Made by a program: the position numbers and the translations under genes | The notes under the pieces: model-generated | What the model was told of the DNA's origin: nothing | Seen by the model: only the letters and a program-made list of their open reading frames with translations | The model's database searches: none | Origin: Polyangia bacterium | GTDB lineage: Bacteria; Myxococcota_A; Polyangia; Polyangiales; Polyangiaceae | Assembly: GCA_030426145.1 (NCBI GenBank) | Contig: JAUHZF010000002.1 | Location: forward strand, 1 to 64,000 | Length of the DNA stretch: 64,000 bases | Direction: 5' to 3' | Shown here: positions 27,650-36,161 of the stretch, piece by piece | Position numbering within the stretch: the stretch's first letter is position 1 | Layout: the number at the start of each line of letters is the position of its first letter

Positions 27650-28641
27650 GGAGCGATCCTCCCCTGGATCACCACCTCATCGGGCTCGTTGAGCGCCGTC
27701 CTCGACAACACGAAGACCGTTACACCGACCGTCACCACCACGCCGAGACCGCCCCAGAACCATGGTGAGGTTAGCAGATTGAACTCGTCCTCGTCGTCAG
27801 CTCCCTCGGCGGGGGCCGTAGAGGTGGGCTTGGGCGCTTCTTTGGGCTGCGGGCCGGTGCGCCGCGGACCCGGCACCGGAGTTCCCACCGCGAGCCCCCG
27901 CAGCATGGCGACGGCGTCGGACCAGTCCCACGTACCATCCGGGCGTTGGGAGGCGGTCAGGGTCACACCGCGGAAGCGGCCGCCCTCCACCACCCGGGCA
28001 CGCGGCCCCTTGGCGCCCGTCTCCACCAAGACCGCCCGCTGCACGCCGAGCTCTCGCGACATGGCGCCGAGCAGACGCCGGCGAACGGCGTCGTCCTTCA
28101 GGGTCGAAACGGCCGCGACGGTGGAGGCGAGCTCGTTCAAGCCCGCGTCGTCCTTCGGGGCCGGATCACCGGCCAATACGCGGGCGGTGGCTTCGTCGAT
28201 GCGGGGACGCAGCGAGGCGTCCTTGTAGGCGATGCGAGCCAGATTGCGAGCCTGACCCCGCGCCTCGGCGTCGCCCGCCACGACCACCAAACCGTGGCCC
28301 TTCGGCGTAGGCGCCGGCGCGGGCGCCGGAGCCGGCGCCACGGGAGCGGGCCCATCAGGGGAGGGCGTTGGTTTGGCGGTATCGGTCGGCTTCTTCTCGC
28401 CTTTGGGCGCGTCGGCCGGCGCATCCCCCTCTTCGGGGGCCGCCTTCTCGGGCTCGCCGCTGGACGCCTCTTCTTTGGGCGCCTTCTCGTCAGCGGCCTT
28501 CTCCGCGGGGGCTTTCTCCGCCTTCTCGCCCGCGGGAGCGCCCTCCTCCGCCGCTTCCTTCTTCGGCGCGTCGTCCTGAGCCCATGCGGGCGCGGCCACG
28601 AGCAGGCCCAGGACCACGAGGAGGAGGACGCGCAGGCTCAT
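27646..28641 (-). CDS. Secreted, C-terminally anchored protein with Ala/Lys/Glu-rich linker
   Basis: 331 residues: signal peptide MSLRVLLLVVLGLLVAAPAW with cleavage after AWA, about 90 residues of low-complexity Ala/Lys/Glu/Pro, a small globular region (GHGLVVVAGDAEARGQARNL to DWSDAVAMLRGLAVG) and a C-terminal membrane helix (WFWGGLGVVVTVGVTVFVL). It heads a four-gene operon and overlaps the next gene by four bases. No enzyme motif seen; a stalked periplasmic sensor or binding protein is a guess. Confidence 0.65.
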   Translation of the reverse strand: MSLRVLLLVVLGLLVAAPAWAQDDAPKKEAAEEGAPAGEKAEKAPAEKAADEKAPKEEASSGEPEKAAPEEGDAPADAPKGEKKPTDTAKPTPSPDGPAPVAPAPAPAPAPTPKGHGLVVVAGDAEARGQARNLARIAYKDASLRPRIDEATARVLAGDPAPKDDAGLNELASTVAAVSTLKDDAVRRRLLGAMSRELGVQRAVLVETGAKGPRARVVEGGRFRGVTLTASQRPDGTWDWSDAVAMLRGLAVGTPVPGPRRTGPQPKEAPKPTSTAPAEGADDEDEFNLLTSPWFWGGLGVVVTVGVTVFVLSRTALNEPDEVVIQGRIAP

Positions 28642-28681
28642 GGCGAAAACCTATGGATCGGCGAGGGCCCGGTCAAACCCG

Positions 28682-29815
28682 TCAGAGGGCCATCTCGTAG
28701 ACCCGGTAGGTCTTGTAGACCCGGCCACCCATCATCTTGATGCCCACGTTGATCTTGGCGTTGTCTTCGAGGGTCCACGAGAGCTCGCCGGTGCGAATGC
28801 CCAAGAGGTGACCCGCCTGGTTCATGGCGACGTAGAGGTAGGCACTCAGCCCTGCATAACGCCGCACGTTCCGGAACTTTTTCCGGATCCCGAGGATGAC
28901 CAGGCGACCGCTCTTCGGTCCGCGGACCCGGAGCCGCCACAACAGCTTGAGGGCACCGGTGGGGAGGAGCTTGCCACGCGTGTCGTAGATGAGCTCGTTG
29001 AGGTTGGGCAGCGCGAGCGCGACCGCTGCGATCTCGCCCTCGATGAACACCAGCTGCGAGAGCTGCGGCACGAAGATGAGGCGCAGGTCTTCGCCCATCT
29101 TCTTGAGCTCGCGCTCGGTCATGGGGACGAAGCCCCAGTTGTCGCTCCAAGCGTCGTTGTAGACGTCTTGAATGAGTCGGATGTCGTCGTCGTAGCGACG
29201 GGTGTCCCCGTGCCGAACGCTCACCTCGGGGAGGGCGAGGAAGTCGTCGTGCGCGCGCTGAGCCCGCGGCGGCACGCGGCCCACGTCATAGCTCCAAGCG
29301 AAGAGGTCTTTGCACTTGCTCAGCCCGTAGGACTCGATGAGGCCCGACTGCCACTTCCGGTGGTGGGCGCTCATGATCATCGGCGGCGTGTCGAAGCCGT
29401 CGACCAAACACCCGCCTTCGGCGTCGAGGTGCAGTGGATAGGGTCCGCGCATGAGCTTGACCCCACGGCCGCGGAGCCAGCCTTCGGCCGCCTCGAGCAG
29501 GGGGCGGCTCACGGCGTCGTCGTCGATGGTGTCGAAATGCCCGAAGAAGCCAGCACCGTCGTCGTAGAGCTCGTCGTAGCCCTTGTCGATCGAGGCCGAG
29601 ATCCGTCCCACGGGGCGGCCATCTCGATAGGCGACCCACGCTGCCGCCTCACCGTGATCGAAGAAGGGGTTCTTCTTCCGGTTGAAGCGATCGGAGATCT
29701 CCATATCCAGGGGGCGGATGTAGTGGGGGTCCCCGGCGAAGACCGTGTCGACCACATCCATGAAGTCGCGCATCCCCTTGCGCTGATTCGTGACCTCTCG
29801 AACGTCGATGCTCAT
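28682..29815 (-). CDS. GNAT-like N-acetyltransferase family protein
   Basis: 377 residues of a family annotated as GNAT-like: the opening NPFFDHGEAAAWVAYRDG, GRISASIDKGYDELYDDG, the turn LLEAAEGWLRGRGVKLMRGP and VDGFDTPPMIMSAHHR, and the second half VFIEGEIAAVALALPNLNEL and ILGIRKKFRNVRRYAGLSAYLY. It probably transfers an acyl group, but no substrate is known. The ATG at 29815 starts MSIDVREV. It lies 40 bases after the four-gene operon on the same strand and is divergent from the coiled-coil gene. Confidence 0.72.
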   Translation of the reverse strand: MSIDVREVTNQRKGMRDFMDVVDTVFAGDPHYIRPLDMEISDRFNRKKNPFFDHGEAAAWVAYRDGRPVGRISASIDKGYDELYDDGAGFFGHFDTIDDDAVSRPLLEAAEGWLRGRGVKLMRGPYPLHLDAEGGCLVDGFDTPPMIMSAHHRKWQSGLIESYGLSKCKDLFAWSYDVGRVPPRAQRAHDDFLALPEVSVRHGDTRRYDDDIRLIQDVYNDAWSDNWGFVPMTERELKKMGEDLRLIFVPQLSQLVFIEGEIAAVALALPNLNELIYDTRGKLLPTGALKLLWRLRVRGPKSGRLVILGIRKKFRNVRRYAGLSAYLYVAMNQAGHLLGIRTGELSWTLEDNAKINVGIKMMGGRVYKTYRVYEMAL

Positions 29816-29971
29816 GGCGAGGGATGGGGGTAGCTCCCCGCGCCCGGCGACACAACGTGTCTTGCGCGTATCCGCTTTCCCTCGCCCACCTGAACTGACG
29901 AGCAGCAGCTGCACAATGAGGCCGCTTCGGTCCTTTTCTCGGCCGTCGCCCTGCACTATCCCGAGGCCAGC

Positions 29972-31990
29972 ATGAGCGCCGAGGATCCGCGGACCCCCCT
30001 TCATCCATCGCTCGCCCTCGCCGCTTATGCGGGTGGGCTGCTCCGCGGGCGTCGGGCCGCCGTGCTCGGCGACAGCGCATCGGGGCTCGCCGAGTGTATC
30101 GCCGGTCTCACTGGACGCCGCGTGCACGCCTACGATGCCGTACGCGATCGGGTCGCAGCCTCCATTGCACGCTCGCGGGGCCCACAGAGCCAAGTGAGCT
30201 TCGCGCCCCTCGACGAAGCCCGGGACGCACACGGCGCCGCCTTCGACGCCGTCATCGTCTCCGAGCTGTGGCGCCGCGAAGCCAAAGCCACCATCGACCT
30301 CGCGCGCGAGCTGCTCTCGCCCCGCGGGGTCGTCATCGTCGCGAGCGCGAATCCCGACGGCCTCGATAACGAGCCTCAGGACGTGCTCGGCTACTACGAG
30401 CTCTACGACGCGCTCGCCGACCGGTTCGAGAACGTGCGAATGCTCGGCCAGGCGCCCTTCGTCGGCTACACCGTGGCCGAGTTCGCCCTCGAAGGAGAGC
30501 CCGCGGTCACCATCGACACCTCGCTCGTGACCCGCACCGAAGACCCGCGCTTCTTCGTGGCCGTCGCCAGCGACCACGACGACCAGCCGCTCGACCCGTA
30601 CACGCTGGTGCAGATGCCGCTCGACGGCATCGGTCCCACGCTCCTCGGATCGGGCGCGCCGGCCCCCGAGGCCACGGCCGAGCTCGCCGAGGCCCGGGTG
30701 CAGATCTCCGTGCTCGAGGCCGAGCTCGACAAGACCCAAGATCAGGTTCGCGAAGCGCGCGAGCGCAGCAAGGAGCGCCAGGCCGCGGCCACCGTGATGT
30801 CGGCTCGCCTCGCCGAGCTGCAGGCCGCGAGCGAAGAGCAGCGGGCCAAGTTGGCGCGCGAGCTCGACGAGCTGCGTCGGGACAACGACAAGCTGCGCAA
30901 AGCCGCCGACGAGGACCGCGGCCAGAGCGGGCGGTTCCGAGAAGAGCTCGACCGAGCCACCGAGCGCGCCGAGCGTGCCGAGCGACGTCTCGGCGACGTG
31001 CGCAACAATCAGGACGTCGCCGAGCGAAAGGCTCGTGAGCTCGAGCAGCGCCTCTCGGCCTTGCATCGGGAGCAGAAGCGCCTCGAGCGAGAGCGCGACG
31101 AAGCGCGAGAAGCCACCGAGCCCCTCGAGGGCCGTGTGGCCGAGCTCGAGAGCGCACTGCGTGATGCCGAGCAGGGCTTGGCTGCGACCAAGCCCCTCGA
31201 GAAGCGAATCGGCGAGCTCGAGGCGGCCCTGCGCGACGCCGAGAAGGCCGCGCGGCGAGAGCTGCGCGACAAGCTCGAGCAGGCGGCCGAGGCGCACCAG
31301 TCGGACCTCGACACGATGCTGGAGCGCATCGCCGATCTCGAAGCCGAGCTCGAGGCCCGCCCCGAGCCCGTCGAAGAAGCACCGAGCGCAGAGCCCACCC
31401 TCGATGCACGCGGCTTGCAGTTCCAGGTCGACGAGCTGCGCACGAGTTTGCAAAACGTGCGCGCCGAGAACGACGCGTTGAAGAAGCGCGCGCACGCCGC
31501 CGAGACCACCCGCGACGAGCTGAAGGTCGAGCTGCGCCGCGCCGTCACCAGCACCGGCGATGACGAGGCTGAGAGCGGCAAGGCCCTCGATGCGGCCGAA
31601 GCCCGGCTCCGCACCCAGGCCCAGCACATCCGGCGCCTCGAAGCCGAGCTACGCGAAGGCCAGCGGATCGGGGCCGAGCTGCTGCGGCGCTTCGAGCGCC
31701 AGGGCGGCAAGAAGGGCGGCGGGAGCGCCAGCGGTGAAGGTGGCGCACATCACGGCCGCAACGGCGTCTCGGGGGGCGTCGAGGCGACCGAGCTCGACGC
31801 CCTGCGACAGCGTGCCGCCCGCAGCGAAGCCGACCTCCAGGCCGCACAGTGGACCATCGACAGCCTCCGGGCGAAGGTCACCGAGCCGACCGACGCCCCG
31901 CCCCCCGAGCGCATGCTCGAAGAGGCCCTCCGCGCCGCACGAGCCGAGGTGGCCCAGCTCCGACGCGCCCTCGACGAAGGGGGCGCGTGA
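29972..31990 (+). CDS. Methyltransferase-like domain fused to a long coiled coil
   Basis: 672 residues. The first ~190 have a Rossmann-type layout (GGLLRGRRAAVLGDSASGL, AYDAVRDRVAAS, FDAVIVSELW, LSPRGVVIVASANPDG), as in SAM-dependent methyltransferases, but the Gly-rich loop is altered. From about 230 to the end it is nearly all heptad-rich Glu/Arg/Leu/Ala coiled coil. A structural or scaffold role, with the methyltransferase fold as a binding module, is inferred. It overlaps the next gene through GTGA. Confidence 0.7.
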   Translation: MSAEDPRTPLHPSLALAAYAGGLLRGRRAAVLGDSASGLAECIAGLTGRRVHAYDAVRDRVAASIARSRGPQSQVSFAPLDEARDAHGAAFDAVIVSELWRREAKATIDLARELLSPRGVVIVASANPDGLDNEPQDVLGYYELYDALADRFENVRMLGQAPFVGYTVAEFALEGEPAVTIDTSLVTRTEDPRFFVAVASDHDDQPLDPYTLVQMPLDGIGPTLLGSGAPAPEATAELAEARVQISVLEAELDKTQDQVREARERSKERQAAATVMSARLAELQAASEEQRAKLARELDELRRDNDKLRKAADEDRGQSGRFREELDRATERAERAERRLGDVRNNQDVAERKARELEQRLSALHREQKRLERERDEAREATEPLEGRVAELESALRDAEQGLAATKPLEKRIGELEAALRDAEKAARRELRDKLEQAAEAHQSDLDTMLERIADLEAELEARPEPVEEAPSAEPTLDARGLQFQVDELRTSLQNVRAENDALKKRAHAAETTRDELKVELRRAVTSTGDDEAESGKALDAAEARLRTQAQHIRRLEAELREGQRIGAELLRRFERQGGKKGGGSASGEGGAHHGRNGVSGGVEATELDALRQRAARSEADLQAAQWTIDSLRAKVTEPTDAPPPERMLEEALRAARAEVAQLRRALDEGGA

Positions 31991-32505
31991 CCGGCCGGAG
32001 CCGGGCGCTCTTCTGGCTCGCGTTCGCCTTTCTGGGGTGCAAATCCGAGTCGGCTCCCCCTGGCGCCACGACGAGCACCGCGTCACCCGTGGTCGCGACG
32101 ACGGGCGCCGCCCCCAAGAAGCTGGCCCTGGTGAAGGCCAAGCCGCACGTACCCGTCGAGGTGCTCATGAAGGAGGAGCTCGAGCGGACCCAGGCCACGG
32201 GGCAGCAGGTGATCGTCTACGTGGGCGCTTCCTGGTGTGAGCCCTGCCGCTACTTCCACGACGCGGCCGCCCGCGGCGAGCTCGACGAAGCCTTCCCGAA
32301 CCTGCGCGTCATCGAGTTCGACGCCGACGCCGACGAGGCTCGCCTCACGGCGGCCGGATGTCGCTCGCGCATGATCCCACTGTTTTCGCGGGTGACCACC
32401 GAGGGGAAGTGCGACCCCGACCGCCGCATGATGGGCTCGATCAAGGGCCCAGGGGCGGTAGACAACATCACCCCGCGACTGCGCGAGCTGCTCGGTGGCT
32501 CGTGA
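31987..32505 (+). CDS. Thioredoxin-fold lipoprotein
   Basis: 172 residues with a lipoprotein signal (ALFWLAFAFLGC) and a thioredoxin-like domain carrying GASWCEPCRYFHD, a CxxC of the redox-active kind. It is expected in the periplasm, tied to the membrane, reducing or oxidising protein thiols. The GTG start overlaps the coiled-coil gene's stop (GTGA), so the two are coupled. A similar CxPC lipoprotein with a glutaredoxin fold is at 45277. Confidence 0.85.
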   Translation: MTGRSRALFWLAFAFLGCKSESAPPGATTSTASPVVATTGAAPKKLALVKAKPHVPVEVLMKEELERTQATGQQVIVYVGASWCEPCRYFHDAAARGELDEAFPNLRVIEFDADADEARLTAAGCRSRMIPLFSRVTTEGKCDPDRRMMGSIKGPGAVDNITPRLRELLGGS

Positions 32506-32529
32506 GGTTCCGTCTTTGGGGCCGCGCCG

Positions 32530-32557
32530 TTGACAGTGCCCCTCGGGGCATTAGGTT
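32530..32557 (+). promoter_or_regulatory. Promoter candidate for dnaJ
   Basis: TTGACA (32530-32535) and TAGGTT (32552-32557) are 16 bases apart, 61 bases before the dnaJ ATG. The spacer contains the inverted repeat TGCCCC-TC-GGGGCA (32537-32550), which could bind a repressor between the two boxes. The -10 is a weak match. Confidence 0.42.
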
Positions 32558-32617
32558 GGCGGCAGTCTTTTCGACGCGCTCCATCCCTTCCCTCTTTCCT
32601 GGAGCCGTCGGTCCGCC

Positions 32618-33697
32618 ATGAGCGAAAAGCGTGATTATTACGAGCTTCTCGGCGTGGAGCGCACCGCTTCCTCGCAGGAGATCCGCAAGTCCTACAAGAA
32701 GCTCGCGCTCAAGTACCACCCCGACCGCAACAAGGGCAGTCAGGAGGCGGAGGCTCGCTTCAAGGAAGTCACCGAGGCCTACTCGGTGCTCAGCGACGAC
32801 GACAAGCGGGCCCGCTACGACCGCTTCGGTCACGCCGGGTTCGAGGGAGGCGGCGCGGCCGACTTCGGCGGCGACATCTTCTCGCACTTTCAGGACCTGT
32901 TCAGCGACTTCTTCGGTGGCGGTGGAGGCGGCTTCGGCGGTCAGGGCCGACGTCGCGGCCCCGCACGCGGCCGCGACCTGCGCGTCGAGCAGGTGCTGAC
33001 GCTCGAAGAAGCGGTCCTCGGGTGCAAGAAGGAGATCGAGCTCCGCACCCCGGTCCAGTGCGACGACTGCACCGGCACCGGGGCCAAAGACGGCAGCGCC
33101 ATGAAGACCTGCGAGGTCTGCAACGGGCGCGGCCAGGTATCTACGGCGCGTGGGTTCATCATGTTCACCCAGGCGTGCTCAGCCTGCGGTGGCGCCGGTC
33201 AGATCGTCGAGGAGAGCTGTGACACCTGCGAGGGCGCGGGCTGGGTCGAGAAGCACCGCAAGGTGAACGTCAGCTTCCCCCCCGGCATCGACAGCGGCCA
33301 CCGGCTGCGCGTCACGGGGCAAGGTCTCCCCGGTCCCCAGGGCGGTCCGGCGGGCAACCTCTACGTCGACGTCGAGCTGCAACCCCACGAGCGCTTCGAG
33401 CGCGAGGGGCTCGACCTCATCACCCGCCACACCATCAGCTTCCCCGAAGCTGCCCTCGGCACCAAGATCGACATCCCGCTCATCGACGGCGGCATCCACC
33501 AGGTGAAGGTCGACGCTGGCACCCAGCCCGGCACCGTGCTCACGGCCAAAGGACGCGGCGTACCCAACGTCAACGGACCTGGCTCCGGCGCCCTCCACGT
33601 CATCGTGCAGGTGGCGGTCCCCTCCAAGGTGAGCAAGCGCGCCAAGAAGCTCCTCCGCGACCTCGAAGACGAGCTCGAAGTCTCCGCCGCCGAGTAG
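32618..33697 (+). CDS. dnaJ: Chaperone DnaJ
   Basis: Stimulates DnaK ATPase and delivers unfolded substrates. The 359-residue protein has a J-domain with KYHPDRNKG (HPD), a Gly-rich linker, four CxxCxGxG-type zinc motifs (CDDCTGTG, CEVCNGRG, CSACGGAG, CDTCEGAG), and C-terminal substrate-binding domains. It stands without dnaK or grpE. The ATG is clear. A heptamer tandem repeat starts six bases after its stop. Confidence 0.96.
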   Translation: MSEKRDYYELLGVERTASSQEIRKSYKKLALKYHPDRNKGSQEAEARFKEVTEAYSVLSDDDKRARYDRFGHAGFEGGGAADFGGDIFSHFQDLFSDFFGGGGGGFGGQGRRRGPARGRDLRVEQVLTLEEAVLGCKKEIELRTPVQCDDCTGTGAKDGSAMKTCEVCNGRGQVSTARGFIMFTQACSACGGAGQIVEESCDTCEGAGWVEKHRKVNVSFPPGIDSGHRLRVTGQGLPGPQGGPAGNLYVDVELQPHERFEREGLDLITRHTISFPEAALGTKIDIPLIDGGIHQVKVDAGTQPGTVLTAKGRGVPNVNGPGSGALHVIVQVAVPSKVSKRAKKLLRDLEDELEVSAAE

Positions 33698-33702
33698 CGC
33701 AC

Positions 33703-33806
33703 GAGGGTTTCGAGGTTCGAGGGTTTCGAGGTTCGAGGGTTTCGAGGTTCGAGGTTCGAGGTTCGAGGTTCGAGGTTCGAGGTTCGAGGTTCGAGGTTCG
33801 AGGTTC
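33703..33806. repeat. Heptamer minisatellite (GAGGTTC)
   Basis: 104 bases built from three 16-base units (GAGGGTTTC + GAGGTTC) followed by eight further GAGGTTC heptamers, without interruption. It lies in the gap between the end of dnaJ and a converging gene. A length of 7 means copy-number changes are likely by slippage. Confidence 0.95.
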
Positions 33807-33814
33807 TCGAGCCC

Positions 33815-33862
33815 GAGATCGAGATCGAGACCGAGACCGAGGTCGAGACCGAGACCGAGATC
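33815..33862. repeat. Hexamer tandem repeat (GAGAYC)
   Basis: Eight hexamers, GAGATC, GAGATC, GAGACC, GAGACC, GAGGTC, GAGACC, GAGACC, GAGATC. The last base is also the first base (complement) of the converging gene's stop codon. It follows the heptamer array after a short spacer. Confidence 0.92.
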
Positions 33863-35052
33863 TAGGTTTCCATGCCGACCCAGGCGCCGATGCACGTGAG
33901 GGCGAAACCGATGGGGGCGAAGGCGACGGCGAAGACGACGCTCACGGGTGCCATCATGCCCAGGAGAACCATGACCAGCACCATGGCCAGGGACGAAGCG
34001 ACGGCGGGCTCGACCACGCTCTGGGTGCCGGAGGCGCGAGCGAGCAGGTAGCCGCTCACCGGGAAGGCCACCAGGACCCCGGTCCCGAGGAGGGCCACGG
34101 GGGCGAGGGCCTCCGCCCCTACTTCGGCCGCGTCGACGGCAGCGAAGTCGAGGTTGAGCTCGTGGCCGAGCCACACGGCCCCGATGAGGCCGGTCGTGAT
34201 GACCCCCGTCGTCACGAGGGCGCCGAAGGTGATCCAGCGCAGCGTGAGGGGTCGGTCCTGGCGGCGAAAGGCGTCGCGGATGGTCTCCAACGAGGGCGCC
34301 GGCGCCGAGGCGATGATGCTGCTGAGCTTTCCACCGCTCGAGCCGCCTTCGCGTCGCTGTAGGTCGCGCCAGAGCAAGAAGGCGATGCCGAACATGAAGA
34401 GCATGAGCGGCAACAGGGCGAGCATGGCCGCCGGTCCTCGACGGAAGGTCAGCTGGTCGGCCACGGCGCTCATGACCACCGCCCCGAGCCACGCCGACGA
34501 GAAGCGGCGCCCACGCATGCCGCGCTGCGCGTTGCGGCCCAAGACGTAGCCCCATCCCGCGCACAGGGTGGCGAAGACGAGCGGCCAGAGAAGGGCGCGC
34601 AACACGGACAACCAACCCGCCGACGCCGCGGCCAAATAGACGCCGCTGCGCGCGATGCCGAAGCCGAGGGCGGCCGAGATGGCGAAACCGACGCCTTCGC
34701 GGATCTCCAACGAGCGGGACAAGCCGGCCCGCATGCGCAAGCGGCGCAAGCGCCAGAAGGGCCAGACGGCGAGCGTGCATAGCCCCATCTCGAGCGGTGC
34801 GATGATGAGGATGGCGTAGACGAGGAGCGTGACCGTCCCGCCCTGGCCGGTGGTGGGATCGATCTCGGCCCAGCGCTGCAGCACCCGCTCGAGGAGCGTG
34901 CTCGGCACCACCAGGGTGGCCCCTGCCGCCATGGATCCCAAGAAGGACCCCAGGTGCATGCGCATGTAGCTGGAGCGCCAGAGCGCGCCGACGTGCGTGC
35001 CCAAGACGAGGGCAGCCACGGCGGCGGCGACGATCCAATGAACGGTGCTCAC
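33862..35052 (-). CDS. Multi-pass membrane protein
   Basis: 396 residues with about nine hydrophobic stretches, for example IVAAAVAALVLGTHVGALW, VTLLVYAILIIAPLEMGL and VVFAVAFAPIGFALTCIGA. It contains several Arg/Lys-rich loops. No transport or protease motif (such as EExxxK or HExxH) is visible. The GTG start at 35052 is one base beyond the stop of the upstream outer-membrane-type gene, so the two are co-transcribed. Function unknown. Confidence 0.65.
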   Translation of the reverse strand: MSTVHWIVAAAVAALVLGTHVGALWRSSYMRMHLGSFLGSMAAGATLVVPSTLLERVLQRWAEIDPTTGQGGTVTLLVYAILIIAPLEMGLCTLAVWPFWRLRRLRMRAGLSRSLEIREGVGFAISAALGFGIARSGVYLAAASAGWLSVLRALLWPLVFATLCAGWGYVLGRNAQRGMRGRRFSSAWLGAVVMSAVADQLTFRRGPAAMLALLPLMLFMFGIAFLLWRDLQRREGGSSGGKLSSIIASAPAPSLETIRDAFRRQDRPLTLRWITFGALVTTGVITTGLIGAVWLGHELNLDFAAVDAAEVGAEALAPVALLGTGVLVAFPVSGYLLARASGTQSVVEPAVASSLAMVLVMVLLGMMAPVSVVFAVAFAPIGFALTCIGAWVGMET

Positions 35053-35053
35053 G

Positions 35054-35911
35054 TCAGAACTGCACGCCCAGCCTCGCGAGCGCGCTGATCGTCGACCCGT
35101 AGCCGCTGCCTTCGGCGGCGAGGATGTTGCGCCGGGCTTCGCTCAGGTCGCTGGTGGTTTCGGGGTTGAGACTCGCCGGATCGACCCCCGGCCGCACCAA
35201 GCCCATGAACTCCCAGCTCGCCCCGAGGCCGAGCGTCACGTAGTTGCCGAGCCAGAAGTCGAGGCCACCCCCGACCCGCCCGTAGCCACCGCGGATGTTG
35301 ATCGCGTCGGATACACCACCGAGCGCATCACTCAGACTGCCCAGTCCGGCGTAACCACCGCCGAGCGAAAAGTGGGGCTCGACGAGGCCGATGGGGATGC
35401 GGAAGCCGATGTCGCCGCCGACCGTGAAGATCTGCCAGTCGTCGAAGAAGCCCGCCCGGAAGCGCGGTCCCACCGTGAAGATGCGGCCCAGCGTGAGACC
35501 CGCGCCGACACCCACGAAGCCGCCGCTCGAGTTGGTCTTCACGAAGCCGACGGTCAGGGTCGACTCGTCTGCCTCGAAGGTGTTGAGGTCGACGTACTGA
35601 TAGCCGCCCTCCACGTCGATGTAGATCCACTTCAGCCCGCGGCCAGAGTCCTCCTCTTTGGCGTCGTCGAGCTGCTGATCCGTCTCATCGGGCTCGGGGT
35701 CGGGCATGGGGTCCGGCGCGGTGAGTCCGCCTGCAGTGGGCCCCGATGCGGGCGCGGGCGCGGGCATGGTTCCCGGCGCCGGGGTCCCCGGCAGCGTGCC
35801 CGGGGCCGGTGTTCCGGGCGGTGTGCCGGGGGGCGGCATGGGGGTCTGAGCCCAAACCGAGCCGCTGCTCGTGAGCAAGATCATCGTCACCGCGGCCGTC
35901 AGGCGTCCCAT
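35054..35911 (-). CDS. Outer-membrane beta-barrel-type protein with Pro-rich linker
   Basis: 285 residues: signal peptide (TAAVTMILLTSSGSVWAQ), a Pro/Gly/Thr-rich linker (about 22-70) with repeats of the PGTPAPGT type, an acidic stretch, then a beta-rich domain with alternating Gly and aromatic residues (YIDVEGGYQYVDLN, LGLGASWEFMGL) ending in a C-terminal Phe (RLGVQF), typical of beta barrels inserted by BAM. GGAGGAG precedes the ATG. Its 5' end overlaps yacG. Confidence 0.75.
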   Translation of the reverse strand: MGRLTAAVTMILLTSSGSVWAQTPMPPPGTPPGTPAPGTLPGTPAPGTMPAPAPASGPTAGGLTAPDPMPDPEPDETDQQLDDAKEEDSGRGLKWIYIDVEGGYQYVDLNTFEADESTLTVGFVKTNSSGGFVGVGAGLTLGRIFTVGPRFRAGFFDDWQIFTVGGDIGFRIPIGLVEPHFSLGGGYAGLGSLSDALGGVSDAINIRGGYGRVGGGLDFWLGNYVTLGLGASWEFMGLVRPGVDPASLNPETTSDLSEARRNILAAEGSGYGSTISALARLGVQF

Positions 35912-36087
35912 CGTGGCTCCTCCTCTTCTCGCGGCGGGAGCGCGTCGGCGGTGGGCTCCGCGGGTGGGCCGGCGATCCGGTAGGACCCATCGAGCCAGCG
36001 ACCGAGGTCGAGCTGACGGCATCGCAGCGAGCAGAAGGGGCGGAAGGCCTTGCTCGTCACGGACTCACCACACGTAAGACAGCGCAC
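35899..36087 (-). CDS. yacG: DNA gyrase inhibitor-like zinc protein YacG
   Basis: 62 residues. Two Cys pairs, RCLTCG (C3, C6) and FCSLRC, bind zinc, and RQLDLGRWLDGSYRI is the family's conserved central motif. In E. coli YacG binds gyrase B. The C-terminus is Glu/Pro-rich. The stop overlaps the next gene by 13 bases, so the outer-membrane-type gene and the membrane protein are probably in the same transcript. YacG usually sits near coaE, which is not visible here. Confidence 0.9.
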   Translation of the reverse strand: MRCLTCGESVTSKAFRPFCSLRCRQLDLGRWLDGSYRIAGPPAEPTADALPPREEEEPRWDA

Positions 36088-36161
36088 GAAGACAGCCTAG
36101 CCCGTTCCGCACTCCGGCTTCCAGATGTGCATGTCTGCGGCGTCCGTCGTAGCCTGCCCCC

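Noticed and set aside
29849-29861. GACAC-AAC-GTGTC inverted repeat in the divergent gap between 29815 and 29972
   Set aside because: Five-base arms are expected by chance in a 156-base gap; no promoter boxes at suitable distance.
29816-31627. Long upstream extension of the GNAT-like minus-strand frame opposite the coiled-coil gene
   Set aside because: The extension mirrors the coiled coil and lacks motifs; the GNAT protein starts at 29815.
33703-33862. Possible CRISPR array
   Set aside because: Units are 6-9 bases in direct tandem with no spacers.
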